Under the pieces are notes generated by a model. The model searched no databases. It saw only the letters and a program-made list of their open reading frames with translations, and was not told the origin of the DNA. This document shows, in pieces, positions 25,682-34,776 of a stretch of 64,000 bases of DNA. Position numbers and translations under genes: made by a program. Location of the stretch: NCBI RefSeq assembly GCF_018398875.1, contig NZ_JAGWDK010000013.1:1-64000 (forward strand), given 5' to 3'. Numbering within the stretch: position 1 is the first letter of the stretch; each line of letters starts with the position of its first letter. The DNA comes from Bradyrhizobium sp. sGM-13 (GTDB taxonomy: Bacteria; Pseudomonadota; Alphaproteobacteria; Rhizobiales; Xanthobacteraceae).

Positions 25682-28072
25682 ATGATATTCAAGAAGAATC
25701 GTGCGTTCCACATCGGTGGGGCTAGCTGGCTATTGCTGTGCGCGGCAGGCAACGGCGCAATGGCGCAGGGCGCGGCGTCGCCAACCGCATCGACACCTCT
25801 GCCCGAAATTACCGTGACGGCGCCGAGCCCGATCGTGCGGCGCAAACCCGCGCCCGTGCGAACGCCGGCGCGCGTCACCCGCGCAGCGCCCGGCCAGACC
25901 CGCGAGCGCGCGCCAGAACCACCGGCTGCGCCTGTCGCGGCCGCGCCGCAACAGGGCGTGCTGCCGATCGTCACCGATCAATTCGCAACCGTCACCGTCG
26001 TGCCCAACGAGGAGATCCGCCGCCAAGGCACCGCCCAGCTTGGCGATCTCCTGTTTTCGAAGCCCGGCATTACCGGCTCGACCTTCGCGCCGGGAGCCTC
26101 GAGCCGACCGATCATCCGGGGCCTCGACGTCAATCGCGTCGGCATCCTCGAGAACGGTACCAACGCTGGTGGCGCCTCCGATCTCGGCGAAGACCATTTC
26201 GTGCCGGTCGATCCGCTAGCGACAAACCAGGTCGAAGTCATCCGCGGTCCGGCGGCGATGCGGTACGGATCAACATCGATCGGCGGCGTCGTCAGCGCAA
26301 CCAACAATCGCATCCCTGACGCCTTGCCTTCATGCACGGCAGCACCCTTCCAGACTTACGGGCTGCCGGCGAAGGCGCCGCTTGCAAACGTGGGGTCACC
26401 TTCGTGCGTCACTGTCGAAACCCGAACGGCCGTCAGTTCCGTCGACCGGGGTGTCGATGGCGGCATCCTGATTGATGCCGGCGGCGGCAATTTCGCGTTC
26501 CACGCCGATGCCTATGGCCGCAAGGCCAGCGATTACAGCATTCCGAGCTATCCGTACTTGTTCGACCAGACCCGCCCGGTCAACGGCCGACAGCCCAATT
26601 CGGCGATGCAGGCGGCTGGTGCATCGATTGGCGGCTCCTACATCTTCGATGGCGGATTTATCGGCGCGGCGATTACGCAGAATGACACGCTCTATCGGAT
26701 TCCGGGCATCGACGGCGCCGATCACCAGACCCGCATCGACGCGCGTCAGACCAAATTCACGGCCAAGGGCGAATACAGGCCGGACGCGGCGGCAATCGAC
26801 GCAGTACGTTTCTGGGCGGGCGCGACCAATTACAAGCACGACGAGATCGGTCTTGCAGATCCCGCCGACTTGTCGTCCGCCGGCGTGCGGCAAACCTTTA
26901 CCAACAAGGAGCAGGAAGGGCGCGTCGAGGTGCAGATGGCGCCGTTCAACGCGCGCTTTGCCGCTGTTACGACCGCCTTCGGCCTGCAGGCGGGGCATCA
27001 GGAACTGACGGCATCAAGCCCGGACGATCCGGGCAGTCCGCTCAACGGGTTGTTTGATCCTAACAAGAATAACAGGGCCGCCGGCTACGTCTTCAACGAG
27101 TTGAAGTTCACTGACTCAACCAAGGCGCAGATCGCGGGCCGTATCGAGCATGTCAGCCTCAGCGGAACGACGCCGGCATTTGTTCCGGAGCTGTTCGACC
27201 TCAATGCCAATCCCGGCGATATAGGCCCGCCCACGGCGCGCAATCTAAGCTTCACGCCGAAGAGCGCGAGCATCGGCTTGATCCAGGATCTTCCAGGTCA
27301 ACTGGTCGCAAGCATCACCGCTCAATACGTCGAGCGCGCGCCGAAGCCGGCGGAATTGTTTTCGCGCGGACCGCACGATGCGACCGCCACGTTCGATATC
27401 GGCGATCCCAATCTCGGCATCGAAACCGCCAAATCGATCGAGATCGGGTTACGACGCGCCACTGGCCCGTTCCGATTCGAAGTAACTGCGTACTACACCA
27501 AATTCAATGGCTTCATTTTCCGTCGTCTCACCGGCAACACCTGCGAGGACGTCGCTTGCGTCGGTCCTGCGGACCCGGCTTTTCCCCTTGAGTTGAACCA
27601 GGCGATCTATTCGCAGCGCGACGCCACTTTCCGCGGCGGCGAGTTCCAAAGCCAGTTGGATGTCGGGCCGCTCTACGGCGGCATCTGGGGCATCGAAAAC
27701 CAGTTCGATGTCGTGCGCGCAACCTTCAACGACGGCACCAATGTCCCGCGCATCCCACCCGTGCGCGTGGGCGGCGGCCTGTTCTGGCGTGATGCCAACT
27801 GGCTGACGCGGATCAACCTGCTGCACGCCTTCGCCCAGAACGATATCGCCCCGATCGGCGAGACGCCGACCGCGGGTTATAACCTGCTGAAGGCTGAGGT
27901 CAGCTACAGGACGAAGCTCGATCCAACCTGGTTCGGCGCGCGGGAAATGCTGGTTGGGCTCGTCGGCAACAACCTCTTAAACGAGAACATCCGCAATTCG
28001 GCGTCGTTCAACAAGGATGAGGTCTTATTGCCGGGCATTGGCGTGCGCGCATTTGCCAACCTGAAGTTCTAG
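25682..28072 (+). CDS. TonB-dependent receptor, probable zinc uptake (ZnuD-like)
   Basis: 796-residue outer-membrane receptor. A signal peptide (WLLLCAAGNGAMAQG) is followed by the TonB box LPEITVTAP. The plug domain follows (LGDLLFSKPGITGSTFAPGASSRPIIRGLD, about residues 120-149, and VEVIRGPAAMRYGSTSIGGVVSATNNRIP), then a beta-barrel ending in ..GVRAFANLKF. Two cysteine pairs (SC...SC near 222-240 and TCEDVAC near 617) could close or metal-bind surface loops, as in ZnuD. The ATG at 25682 gives a proper signal peptide; a TTG at 25607 is in frame. Metal specificity is inferred from the Zur-like box and neighbours. Confidence 0.88.
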   Translation: MIFKKNRAFHIGGASWLLLCAAGNGAMAQGAASPTASTPLPEITVTAPSPIVRRKPAPVRTPARVTRAAPGQTRERAPEPPAAPVAAAPQQGVLPIVTDQFATVTVVPNEEIRRQGTAQLGDLLFSKPGITGSTFAPGASSRPIIRGLDVNRVGILENGTNAGGASDLGEDHFVPVDPLATNQVEVIRGPAAMRYGSTSIGGVVSATNNRIPDALPSCTAAPFQTYGLPAKAPLANVGSPSCVTVETRTAVSSVDRGVDGGILIDAGGGNFAFHADAYGRKASDYSIPSYPYLFDQTRPVNGRQPNSAMQAAGASIGGSYIFDGGFIGAAITQNDTLYRIPGIDGADHQTRIDARQTKFTAKGEYRPDAAAIDAVRFWAGATNYKHDEIGLADPADLSSAGVRQTFTNKEQEGRVEVQMAPFNARFAAVTTAFGLQAGHQELTASSPDDPGSPLNGLFDPNKNNRAAGYVFNELKFTDSTKAQIAGRIEHVSLSGTTPAFVPELFDLNANPGDIGPPTARNLSFTPKSASIGLIQDLPGQLVASITAQYVERAPKPAELFSRGPHDATATFDIGDPNLGIETAKSIEIGLRRATGPFRFEVTAYYTKFNGFIFRRLTGNTCEDVACVGPADPAFPLELNQAIYSQRDATFRGGEFQSQLDVGPLYGGIWGIENQFDVVRATFNDGTNVPRIPPVRVGGGLFWRDANWLTRINLLHAFAQNDIAPIGETPTAGYNLLKAEVSYRTKLDPTWFGAREMLVGLVGNNLLNENIRNSASFNKDEVLLPGIGVRAFANLKF

Positions 28073-28102
28073 AGCGCGGGCGGTGCGGCTTCCCAGGGGT
28101 GG

Positions 28103-28127
28103 CGTTAGCTGGTGCCACCAGCTAACG
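28103..28127. terminator. Hairpin after the TonB receptor gene
   Basis: CGTTAGCTGGT and ACCAGCTAACG form an 11-bp perfect stem with a 3-base loop, 31 bases after the receptor stop. No strong T run follows, so it is only a possible terminator. Confidence 0.45.
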
Positions 28128-28205
28128 TTCATTTGGAATGACGGTGGATACCGCGCGTATTCATCGTCATGTTCCAGCCCGTGGAAGCAAATGCACAACC
28201 GCTAG

Positions 28206-30002
28206 ATGACTGCGCCTATCAATATTCCCGTCTACAGCGACGCGCTCGTTCTGCTCGGCACCGCGGGCGTCATCATTCCCTTGGTGCGGCGGTTCGGCCT
28301 CAATCCCGTTCTCGGCTATCTAGGCGCCGGCGCGATCCTGGGCCCTCTCGGATTAGGATCGTTCATCGATAGTTTTCCGCTTCTCTACTGGTTCACGGTC
28401 GTCGATCCCAAAAACGTCTCCGGCATTGCGAATCTCGGAGTTGTGTTCCTGCTCTTCCTCATCGGCATGGAGCTATCTTACGATCGATTGAAGGCAATGC
28501 GCCGCCTGATATTTGGGTTAGGCAGCTTGCAGATCGTACTCTCCACCGTGGCAATCGGCGCGGCCGCGGCCCTTGTCGGCAACAAAGCTCCGGTAGCGCT
28601 GATCCTCGGCGCCTGCCTTGCCCTATCCTCGACAGCCATTGTCGTCGAGATCCTTTCCAGGCAACGGCGACTCAGCACAAGCGCAGGCCGGGCAAGCTTC
28701 GCGACGCTGCTCGCGCAAGACCTGGCAGTCGCCCCTCTCCTGCTTTTTATCTCCATTTTTGGCGCGGGCGAGTCCGGTTCGGTCGTTGCGACGCTCGTTC
28801 TCGCACTTACCAACGCTGCCGTCGCGCTCGCAGTAATCGTCATCGTCGGCCGCGTCGTAATGCGACCGCTGTTCCGTCTGGTGGCATCAGTGGGCATGAG
28901 CGACCTGTTCGTCGCCACGACGCTGTTCGTGATCGTCGCAACGGGAGTGGCTGCCGCCGTGGCTGGCTTTTCCATGGCGCTCGGCGCCTTTGTCGCCGGA
29001 CTGCTGCTTGCCGAAACGGAATTCCGCAAGGCGATCGAGACCGCCATCGATCCGTTCAAGGGCCTTCTGCTTGGCCTGTTCTTCTTCACGGTCGGCATGA
29101 ATATCGATTTCCGCGAGCTCGCCCGCGACCCGGTCTGGCTGATTGCGGGTGCGGCCGGGCTGATCGCGGTAAAGGCCCTCATCCTCATCTTCCTGGCGCG
29201 AATGTTTCGCCTCTCATGGCCGGCCTCTATCGAAGTCGGGCTGCTGCTGGGTCCCGGCGGCGAGTTCGCTTTAGTCGGGATCGGAATGGCGACGACGCTT
29301 GGTCTGATCGACGCCAGCATATCGAGCTTCACGGTCGCGCTGACCTCGCTGACCATGATGCTTACCCCGGCGTTGTCTCATGTCGCGCGGCGGCTGGCGC
29401 CGATGTTGCGCGAAGACAAGCCGCTTGACCCCGAGCTTGCGGTGGCGCCGAGCGGCGGGAGCGGCCATGCCATTGTCGTCGGACACGGCCGGGTGGGACA
29501 GGTCGTCTGCGCGATGCTGGACCGGCACCAGTTCAAGTACATTGCGGTCGACAATGATGCCGCGGCCGTCCCCGAGCAGCGAAGACAGGGGCGTACCGTC
29601 TTTTACGGTGACGCAACAAACCCGGAGTTTCTGAAGAGCTGCGGCCTGATGGACGCCGCCGCCGTCATCGTCACGATCAACCAACCTGAAGGCATCGACG
29701 AAATTGTCACGCAGGTCCGCGCGCTGAGGAAAGACATGCTGGTGGTTTCGCGCGCCCGCGACGCCGACCACGCGCGGCATCTCTACCAGATCGGCGTTAC
29801 CGACGCGGTGCCGGAGACCATCGAGGCAAGCTTGCTGTTGTCGGAAGCTGCCCTGATCGGGCTCGGGGTGGCGATGGGTCATGTCGTCGCCAGCATCCAC
29901 GAGAAGCGCGAGGAGTTCCGGCACGAATTGCAGAAGGCCGCAGGAGGCGCAGGGGCCGCGCCGGTTCGGACGACCGGCACCAAAAGGCGTCGATTTTTCT
30001 GA
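28206..30002 (+). CDS. Kef-type monovalent cation/proton antiporter
   Basis: 598 residues: about twelve membrane helices of the CPA2 family (residues 1-395), then a cytoplasmic RCK/TrkA-N domain. The membrane part has GVVFLLFLIGMEL, ALSSTAIVVEIL (about 140-151) and AQDLAVAPLLL, the helix carrying the essential Gln-Asp. The regulatory domain begins HAIVVGHGRVGQ (about 418-429) and binds NAD or a glutathione-type ligand in relatives. Likely exchanges K+ for H+ during electrophile or pH stress. It starts 3 bases after an in-frame stop. Confidence 0.93.
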   Translation: MTAPINIPVYSDALVLLGTAGVIIPLVRRFGLNPVLGYLGAGAILGPLGLGSFIDSFPLLYWFTVVDPKNVSGIANLGVVFLLFLIGMELSYDRLKAMRRLIFGLGSLQIVLSTVAIGAAAALVGNKAPVALILGACLALSSTAIVVEILSRQRRLSTSAGRASFATLLAQDLAVAPLLLFISIFGAGESGSVVATLVLALTNAAVALAVIVIVGRVVMRPLFRLVASVGMSDLFVATTLFVIVATGVAAAVAGFSMALGAFVAGLLLAETEFRKAIETAIDPFKGLLLGLFFFTVGMNIDFRELARDPVWLIAGAAGLIAVKALILIFLARMFRLSWPASIEVGLLLGPGGEFALVGIGMATTLGLIDASISSFTVALTSLTMMLTPALSHVARRLAPMLREDKPLDPELAVAPSGGSGHAIVVGHGRVGQVVCAMLDRHQFKYIAVDNDAAAVPEQRRQGRTVFYGDATNPEFLKSCGLMDAAAVIVTINQPEGIDEIVTQVRALRKDMLVVSRARDADHARHLYQIGVTDAVPETIEASLLLSEAALIGLGVAMGHVVASIHEKREEFRHELQKAAGGAGAAPVRTTGTKRRRFF

Positions 30003-30032
30003 CCCCGCGACGGCGGCCGCGCGCCAACGGCC

Positions 30033-30545
30033 CTACCGCGCCTTGCTCCAGTCCGGCCGGATATTGCCGGATACGCCGTCGAACGCGCCCTCGACCAGTT
30101 CCGCCACCAACAGACGGCTGTAATCTACGGGGCCCGGCATGGTCACCCGTCCCTTCGGTATCACCTTGAAGCCGACGCGGCTGTAATAGGGTTCGTCGCC
30201 GACCAGAATGACCAAACGATGGCGCTTGGCCTTGGCATCCCGCAGCGAACGATCGAGCAGCATACGGCCGACGCCGCGGCTGCGAAACGGCGGCTCGACC
30301 GTCAACGGTCCGAGCATCAGGGCCGGCGTATCGCCGATGCAGATCGGCAACTGGCGCACCGAGCCGACCAGCAACGTGCCGATCCGCGCCGTGAACGAGA
30401 GGTCCAGCAGGTGATCGACATGCTCGCGCAGGCGATAGGCGCTCAGCACGAAACGGCCGGGACCGAACGTGCGCTCGTGCAGCCGTTCGATCGCCTGAGC
30501 GTCCTTCGGTGTTTCGGCCAGGATGGTGACGTCAAGTTCGCTCAT
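30033..30545 (-). CDS. GNAT-family N-acetyltransferase
   Basis: 170 residues with the acetyl-CoA loop of the GNAT fold in VEPPFRSRGVGRMLLDRSL (Q/R-x-x-G-x-G/A pattern RSRGVG, about 88-93) and the later YYSRVGFKVIPKG, typical of YhbS-like acetyltransferases. Substrate unknown. It lies 69 bases downstream of the glycosyltransferase start-to-stop block on the same strand, and a joint transcript is possible. Confidence 0.88.
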   Translation of the reverse strand: MSELDVTILAETPKDAQAIERLHERTFGPGRFVLSAYRLREHVDHLLDLSFTARIGTLLVGSVRQLPICIGDTPALMLGPLTVEPPFRSRGVGRMLLDRSLRDAKAKRHRLVILVGDEPYYSRVGFKVIPKGRVTMPGPVDYSRLLVAELVEGAFDGVSGNIRPDWSKAR

Positions 30546-30614
30546 GATGGAGCGCGGGATAGCATCTGGCGACGGCGCGGTCCATCGCTGGAAGACGGCA
30601 ATCCCTGTATTGCC

Positions 30615-31550
30615 TCAATCGCTGACACGGGCGGGCTGGGACAAATAGGCCAGGAGCTTCATCTCGCGGCGGCCGCGCGTCACCGTATCCAGCACCAGCC
30701 CCGAGCTGACCGACAGCACCGCCACGATCATCAGGCCCATCGACAGCACCGCCGTCGGTAACCGTGGAACGATGCCTTCCTCGAGATAGGTGACAATCAC
30801 CGGGATCGCGAGGCCGATCGAGACCAGCGTCAGAAAGATGCCGATCACCGTGAAGAACCGCAGCGGTTTTTCCGACCGGTACAACTTCAGGATGGTGCCG
30901 AGGATCCGGAAACCATCGCGCCAGGTGTTGAGCTTGCTGAACGATCCCTCGGGCCGGGCGTAATACGGCGTCTCGACTTCCATCACCGGCAGCGCCAGTT
31001 CGAGCGCGTGAACGCTGAGCTCGGTTTCGATCTCAAAACCGTCGGACAGCACCGGGAAGGATTTGACGAAGCGACGCGAGAAGACGCGATAGCCGGAAAG
31101 GATATCGTTGAATGCTTGACCGAACACGTTGGAAAGGAAGCTCGTCAGCATCCAGTTGCCGGTGCGGTGGCCGGGCCGGTAGGCCGCGACTGATTGGTCG
31201 ACGCGAAAGCCCACCACCATGTCGAGGTGGTCTTTGACCAGCACATCGATCATGCGCGGCGCGCTCGGCGCATCATAGGTGGCGTCGCCATCGACCAGTA
31301 CATAGACGTCGGCATCGATGTCGGCGAACATGCGCCGCACCACATGCCCCTTGCCCTGGCGGCGCTCGCTGCGCACGATGGCGCCGGCTGCGCGCGCGAC
31401 CTCGATGGTGCGGTCTCTGGAATTGTTGTCGTAGACGAAAATCTGAGCCGTCGGCAACGCCTTGCGGAAATCCGAGACCACGGTAGCGACCGCGGCTTCC
31501 TCATTGAAGCACGGCACCAGAACCGCGATCCGCAGCGCTGGTGTCGTCAT
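30615..31550 (-). CDS. Family 2 glycosyltransferase, membrane-anchored
   Basis: 311 residues. The GT-A domain begins RIAVLVPCFNEEAAVATVV and has the metal-binding DGDATYD (about 88-94) and a Q/RxxRW-like region replaced by SGYRVFSRRFVKSFP. Two membrane helices lie at the C-terminus (about 231-253 and 268-290). The pattern resembles dolichyl/undecaprenyl-phosphate sugar transferases, which load a lipid carrier at the inner membrane; the sugar is not determinable. No polysaccharide cluster is nearby. Confidence 0.9.
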   Translation of the reverse strand: MTTPALRIAVLVPCFNEEAAVATVVSDFRKALPTAQIFVYDNNSRDRTIEVARAAGAIVRSERRQGKGHVVRRMFADIDADVYVLVDGDATYDAPSAPRMIDVLVKDHLDMVVGFRVDQSVAAYRPGHRTGNWMLTSFLSNVFGQAFNDILSGYRVFSRRFVKSFPVLSDGFEIETELSVHALELALPVMEVETPYYARPEGSFSKLNTWRDGFRILGTILKLYRSEKPLRFFTVIGIFLTLVSIGLAIPVIVTYLEEGIVPRLPTAVLSMGLMIVAVLSVSSGLVLDTVTRGRREMKLLAYLSQPARVSD

Positions 31551-32221
31551 CGCTCGCTCACCGAATCAAGTCTGTCCATGGCGCGTCATATCGCAATCAG
31601 GCGTTGGCCGGCTGTCGGCGGCTCGTTCGTGGCGCAAATCGAGCATTGCGAACAGCAGGGGGTCCAGAGAGAAAGCTTGTCGACCGGAATGATATAATTT
31701 GGCGTAAAAATCGGACGGGTCATGAAGAAAATCAGGTTTACCGCGACCAGGAAGGGGGCGACCTATCTGGCGCGGCTCTGATCGAAACGCCAGCGCCGGG
31801 CAGTCCAGGCGGCCCAGATCGCCAGCAAGGTGAATTGAGCGTCAACGAGACAGCTCAAGAGTACCGCTTAGATTCAGCTCGGACGGAGCGACGTCAACGC
31901 CACCATAGGTGGTCGAGAACGAACTACCTGCATTGATCGCACCGCGCAGAGCGGTATCACCTGAAATCCACTCGGAAACAACGCCAACGCAAATCCGGTC
32001 CCCAGAGAGTATTGCAGGGCGCGTTTGTTCGTCTTCGCATTCAGTCAAAGAAGCTGATTTCCTTCAGCTTGCCGGAGAGGAAACGATCGTCGTCGCGTTT
32101 GATGTCGGCATTGAACCCGTCCCGACCGTATTCTGGAACAGATGCGCCTGCCGCAGATAGCAGATGTCGTCATAGACACCGCGGCTTTCGCTCCAACGCG
32201 AAATGCTCCAGACGTTGCTAG
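31551..32221. other. 671-base stretch with no recognised gene
   Basis: No open frame here has family features. On the minus strand two short frames, 32221 down to about 32064 and 32048 to 31842, read into plausible protein text (WSESRGVYDDICYLRQAHLF, then GAINAGSSFSTTYGG) if one allows a frame change. This could be a decayed gene, but I do not recognise it. On the plus strand only an 18-codon frame from 31722 is seen. GC is lower than in the neighbours. Confidence 0.5.
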
Positions 32222-32710
32222 TCAGCGCCAGGTCGCAGTCCGCGCCGCACCGTCGAGCACTTCGGCGATCCGGAGCCGTGTGCCCCTGGTCGTCTCCGCC
32301 GGCAGCGCTCCTGCCGCATAGAACCCGCACTCGACGATCTCGTGGTTGGCCTCCGGCAGGCGGTCCTGCCGGAACTGCCTGACGACATAGACCGCGACAT
32401 GGTCGCGGCGGGAAACATGGCCGTTGAAGAACAGGCCGTGCAGGACCGGCTCTCCGGCCAATTCGATCCGCCCCTCTTCCACCAGCTCTCTTCGCAAGGC
32501 TTCGAGAAAGGTTTCGCCGACCTCGACCCCGCCGCCCGGTAGGTGCCAGCCGGCGACATAGCTGTGCCTGACCAGGAACACCTTGTCGTCGCCATCGAGC
32601 ACGACGCCGCGAACCCCGAGCGTCATGCCGCGGGCCATCCGCCAATAGAGATGAAAGGCCTGCCGCAATTGCGGCTCCAGACGCTTTCGCAAGTGCTGCA
32701 GCGCTGTCAC
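32222..32710 (-). CDS. NUDIX hydrolase
   Basis: 162 residues with a Nudix box GGGVEVGETFLEALRRELVE then EGRI (about 59-83), slightly off consensus because the final Gly falls one residue early. It is preceded by FLVRHSYVAGWHLPGGG, as in enzymes that hydrolyse nucleoside-diphosphate-X compounds. Exact substrate unknown. It is divergent from the phosphoesterase at 32806. Confidence 0.9.
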   Translation of the reverse strand: MTALQHLRKRLEPQLRQAFHLYWRMARGMTLGVRGVVLDGDDKVFLVRHSYVAGWHLPGGGVEVGETFLEALRRELVEEGRIELAGEPVLHGLFFNGHVSRRDHVAVYVVRQFRQDRLPEANHEIVECGFYAAGALPAETTRGTRLRIAEVLDGAARTATWR

Positions 32711-32805
32711 GCCAACCTCGGATGGACAGTTATCACGTTTGATCCTTATATCGCCGGCATGATGGTGCGACGGCTCTATATCACAGAGAATGCGGCGGAG
32801 CGCGA

Positions 32806-33696
32806 ATGACCGATATCTTCACGCTGGCGCATCTGTCGGACCCGCATCTGCCGCCGCTGCCCGCGGCGCGGCTGCGCGATCTCGCGGGCAAACGTGCGCT
32901 CGGCTATTTCAATTGGACGCGCAACCGCCATAAATATCACCGCCGCGAGGTGCTGGACGCACTGGTTGCCGATATGCAGGCGCAGCGGCCGGACCACATC
33001 GCGGTGACCGGCGATCTCGTCAACCTGGCTCTGGAGGCGGAATTCACCCCGGCCCAGGCCTGGCTCGAAAGCGTTGGCACGCCGCAACAGGTGACCGTCG
33101 TTCCCGGCAATCACGACGCGTATGTGCGGGCGACGCGGCATCATTTCACTGGCGCGTTCGAGCAATATCTGCGCGGCGATGCCGCGACGGACGGAGCGTC
33201 GTTTCCGTTCGTGCGCCGGCGCGGCCCGCTGGTGCTGATCGGGGTCTCCTCGGCGGTGCCGACGCTGCCATTGATGGCAACCGGCCGGCTCGGCCGCGCG
33301 CAGCTCGATGCGCTCGACCGCCAGCTTGCCCAGTTGCCGCCGGACGAGGCATTCCGGGTGTTGCTGGTCCACCACCCCCTGCAATCGAGTTCGCGGATGA
33401 AGCGGTTGACCGACTCGAAGGCGCTGCGCGCCGTGCTGAAGCGGCGCGGCGCGGAACTGGTCCTGCACGGCCATGACCACATCCATTCGACGATGTGGCT
33501 TGAAGGCGCCGGCCACCAGATCCCCGCGGTTGGCGTGCCCTCGGCATCGGCGCTGGCGCACCGGCATTATCCGGCCGCTGCCTACAACCTGTTTTCGATC
33601 ACGCGCGACGGCGGCAAATGGCGCTGCGTGCAGACCGTGCGCGCCGTCGATGCCGACTTCCGTGTCAAGCAGATCAAGCAGGCGACGCTGCTTTAA
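32806..33696 (+). CDS. Calcineurin-like metallophosphoesterase
   Basis: 296 residues with all five metal-site motifs in order: LSDPHL (10-15), TGDLVN (about 68-73), GNHDAY (about 99-104), VHHP (about 188-191) and HGHDHIH (about 222-228). This marks a dimetal phosphoesterase of the 3',5'-cAMP phosphodiesterase/Icc-like branch. The ATG has GGAG 6 bases before it. Its last 4 bases overlap the convergent gene at 33693. Confidence 0.93.
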   Translation: MTDIFTLAHLSDPHLPPLPAARLRDLAGKRALGYFNWTRNRHKYHRREVLDALVADMQAQRPDHIAVTGDLVNLALEAEFTPAQAWLESVGTPQQVTVVPGNHDAYVRATRHHFTGAFEQYLRGDAATDGASFPFVRRRGPLVLIGVSSAVPTLPLMATGRLGRAQLDALDRQLAQLPPDEAFRVLLVHHPLQSSSRMKRLTDSKALRAVLKRRGAELVLHGHDHIHSTMWLEGAGHQIPAVGVPSASALAHRHYPAAAYNLFSITRDGGKWRCVQTVRAVDADFRVKQIKQATLL

Positions 33697-34247
33697 AAGT
33701 TCTTCAGGCTCGCATACAGCGCCAATCCGAACAGCGCCACCGCGCCCAGCACGAAGCCGAGCACGAACATGCCCAGGCCGCGGCGGCGCGGTTTCTTTTC
33801 CACAACAGGTTCGGCCACGGGCATTGTCACCATCGCATGCTCGCGCTCGACCATGCGGCGGGCGACATAGCCGGTGACGGCATCGACGATGACGGGCACC
33901 TCATGCGACTCGGCAAGCACGATGCGGCCGAAGCGCGTATCCTGCACGAAGCGGTAGATGCGCTTGTCGCGTCCCATCACGATATGCGCAACCACGTCGA
34001 TCCACAGCCGCGGCGTTTCGCCCTGGCTGACACCGCGATCGAACAAGTCGACTTGCTCCGGCACCTCCGCGAACAGCGGATCGAGCGCCTCGTTCAGGAT
34101 CTCGAGCCGGGCGACCTCGGCATCGCGCAGTTCGACCACGACGCCGGTCCGATCGGCGGCCTCGATCCGGGCCTGGCGAAGCGCGTCGCGCAGCCGGGTC
34201 GGTCGCATGTCGCGGGCTTCGTTGCCGGTATTTTGCGCGTTTGACAT
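33693..34247 (-). CDS. Tail-anchored protein of unknown function
   Basis: 184 residues not matching a family I can name. The soluble part (about 20-135) is alpha/beta with EVARLEILNEALDPLFAEVP and LWIDVVAHIVMGRDKRIYRF. A basic KKPRRRG precedes a C-terminal membrane helix (GMFVLGFVLGAVALFGLALYA, about 158-178), so it is probably inserted tail-first with the body in the cytoplasm. It converges on the phosphoesterase gene. Confidence 0.75.
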   Translation of the reverse strand: MSNAQNTGNEARDMRPTRLRDALRQARIEAADRTGVVVELRDAEVARLEILNEALDPLFAEVPEQVDLFDRGVSQGETPRLWIDVVAHIVMGRDKRIYRFVQDTRFGRIVLAESHEVPVIVDAVTGYVARRMVEREHAMVTMPVAEPVVEKKPRRRGLGMFVLGFVLGAVALFGLALYASLKNF

Positions 34248-34371
34248 CGGGAGCCGCCTTTATCCTGCAGGGGGTTGGCGGGATTAACCTAGCAGCAACT
34301 ATGTTGCGCGCAAAGGCTGTTTAGTTGCAATGGGTTAGCGATCCACTGGCTTTCGAGTGCGCGGCGATACC

Positions 34372-34411
34372 CCCACCCCGGCTCTCCCCCGCAAGCGGGA
34401 GAGGGGGAGTT
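34372..34411. repeat. Short GC palindrome repeat (CTCTCCC type)
   Basis: CCCCCACCCCGG then CTCTCCCCCGC-AA-GCGGGAGAG. The same CTCCCCCGCAAGCGGGAGAGG unit occurs at 61720-61904. It lies in the 246-base gap before the DUF4170 gene, which shows no other feature. Confidence 0.7.
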
Positions 34412-34493
34412 GAGCGCAAAACGGCCCCAGCCGGAATTCCGGATGGGGCCGCCTGTCCTTGGACGTTTCTTCTGATAGATCGGCAGCAGCCGG

Positions 34494-34703
34494 TCAGGCC
34501 GAGACGCGCGAGGGCTCTTCGACGATCGAGAAGCGTACGCCGGCTTTGTGGCGGCTCTCTTCCGAGACCTCCTTCCAGCACTCCTCGGCTTCCTTGCGGG
34601 TCTTGAACGGGCCTCTGACCTGGGCCGAGCCTTCGACGAGCTTGTGGAAGTTCATCGAGCCGAACTCGCCGCCGATCACCCAGAAATTGCTGCCTTTGGT
34701 CAT
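34494..34703 (-). CDS. DUF4170 small protein
   Basis: 69 residues. SNFWVIGGEFGSMNFHKL at the N-terminus and GPFKTRKEAEECWKEVSEE fit the DUF4170 family, short proteins common in Rhizobiales with no known role. The ATG follows AGGAGA. It lies 74 bases downstream of isocitrate lyase on the same strand, separated by a hairpin. Confidence 0.85.
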   Translation of the reverse strand: MTKGSNFWVIGGEFGSMNFHKLVEGSAQVRGPFKTRKEAEECWKEVSEESRHKAGVRFSIVEEPSRVSA

Positions 34704-34729
34704 CTTCGTCTCCTGTTGTCCGAGTAGCG

Positions 34730-34767
34730 TGATCAGTCTGGAATCCGGCTAGGCCCCAGACTGATCA
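34730..34767. terminator. Hairpin after aceA
   Basis: TGATCAGTCTGG and CCAGACTGATCA form a perfect 12-bp stem with a 14-base loop, 10 bases after the aceA stop. There is no T run, so it may stabilise the 3' end or reduce read-through into the DUF4170 gene. Confidence 0.55.
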
Positions 34768-34776
34768 ATTCCAGCG

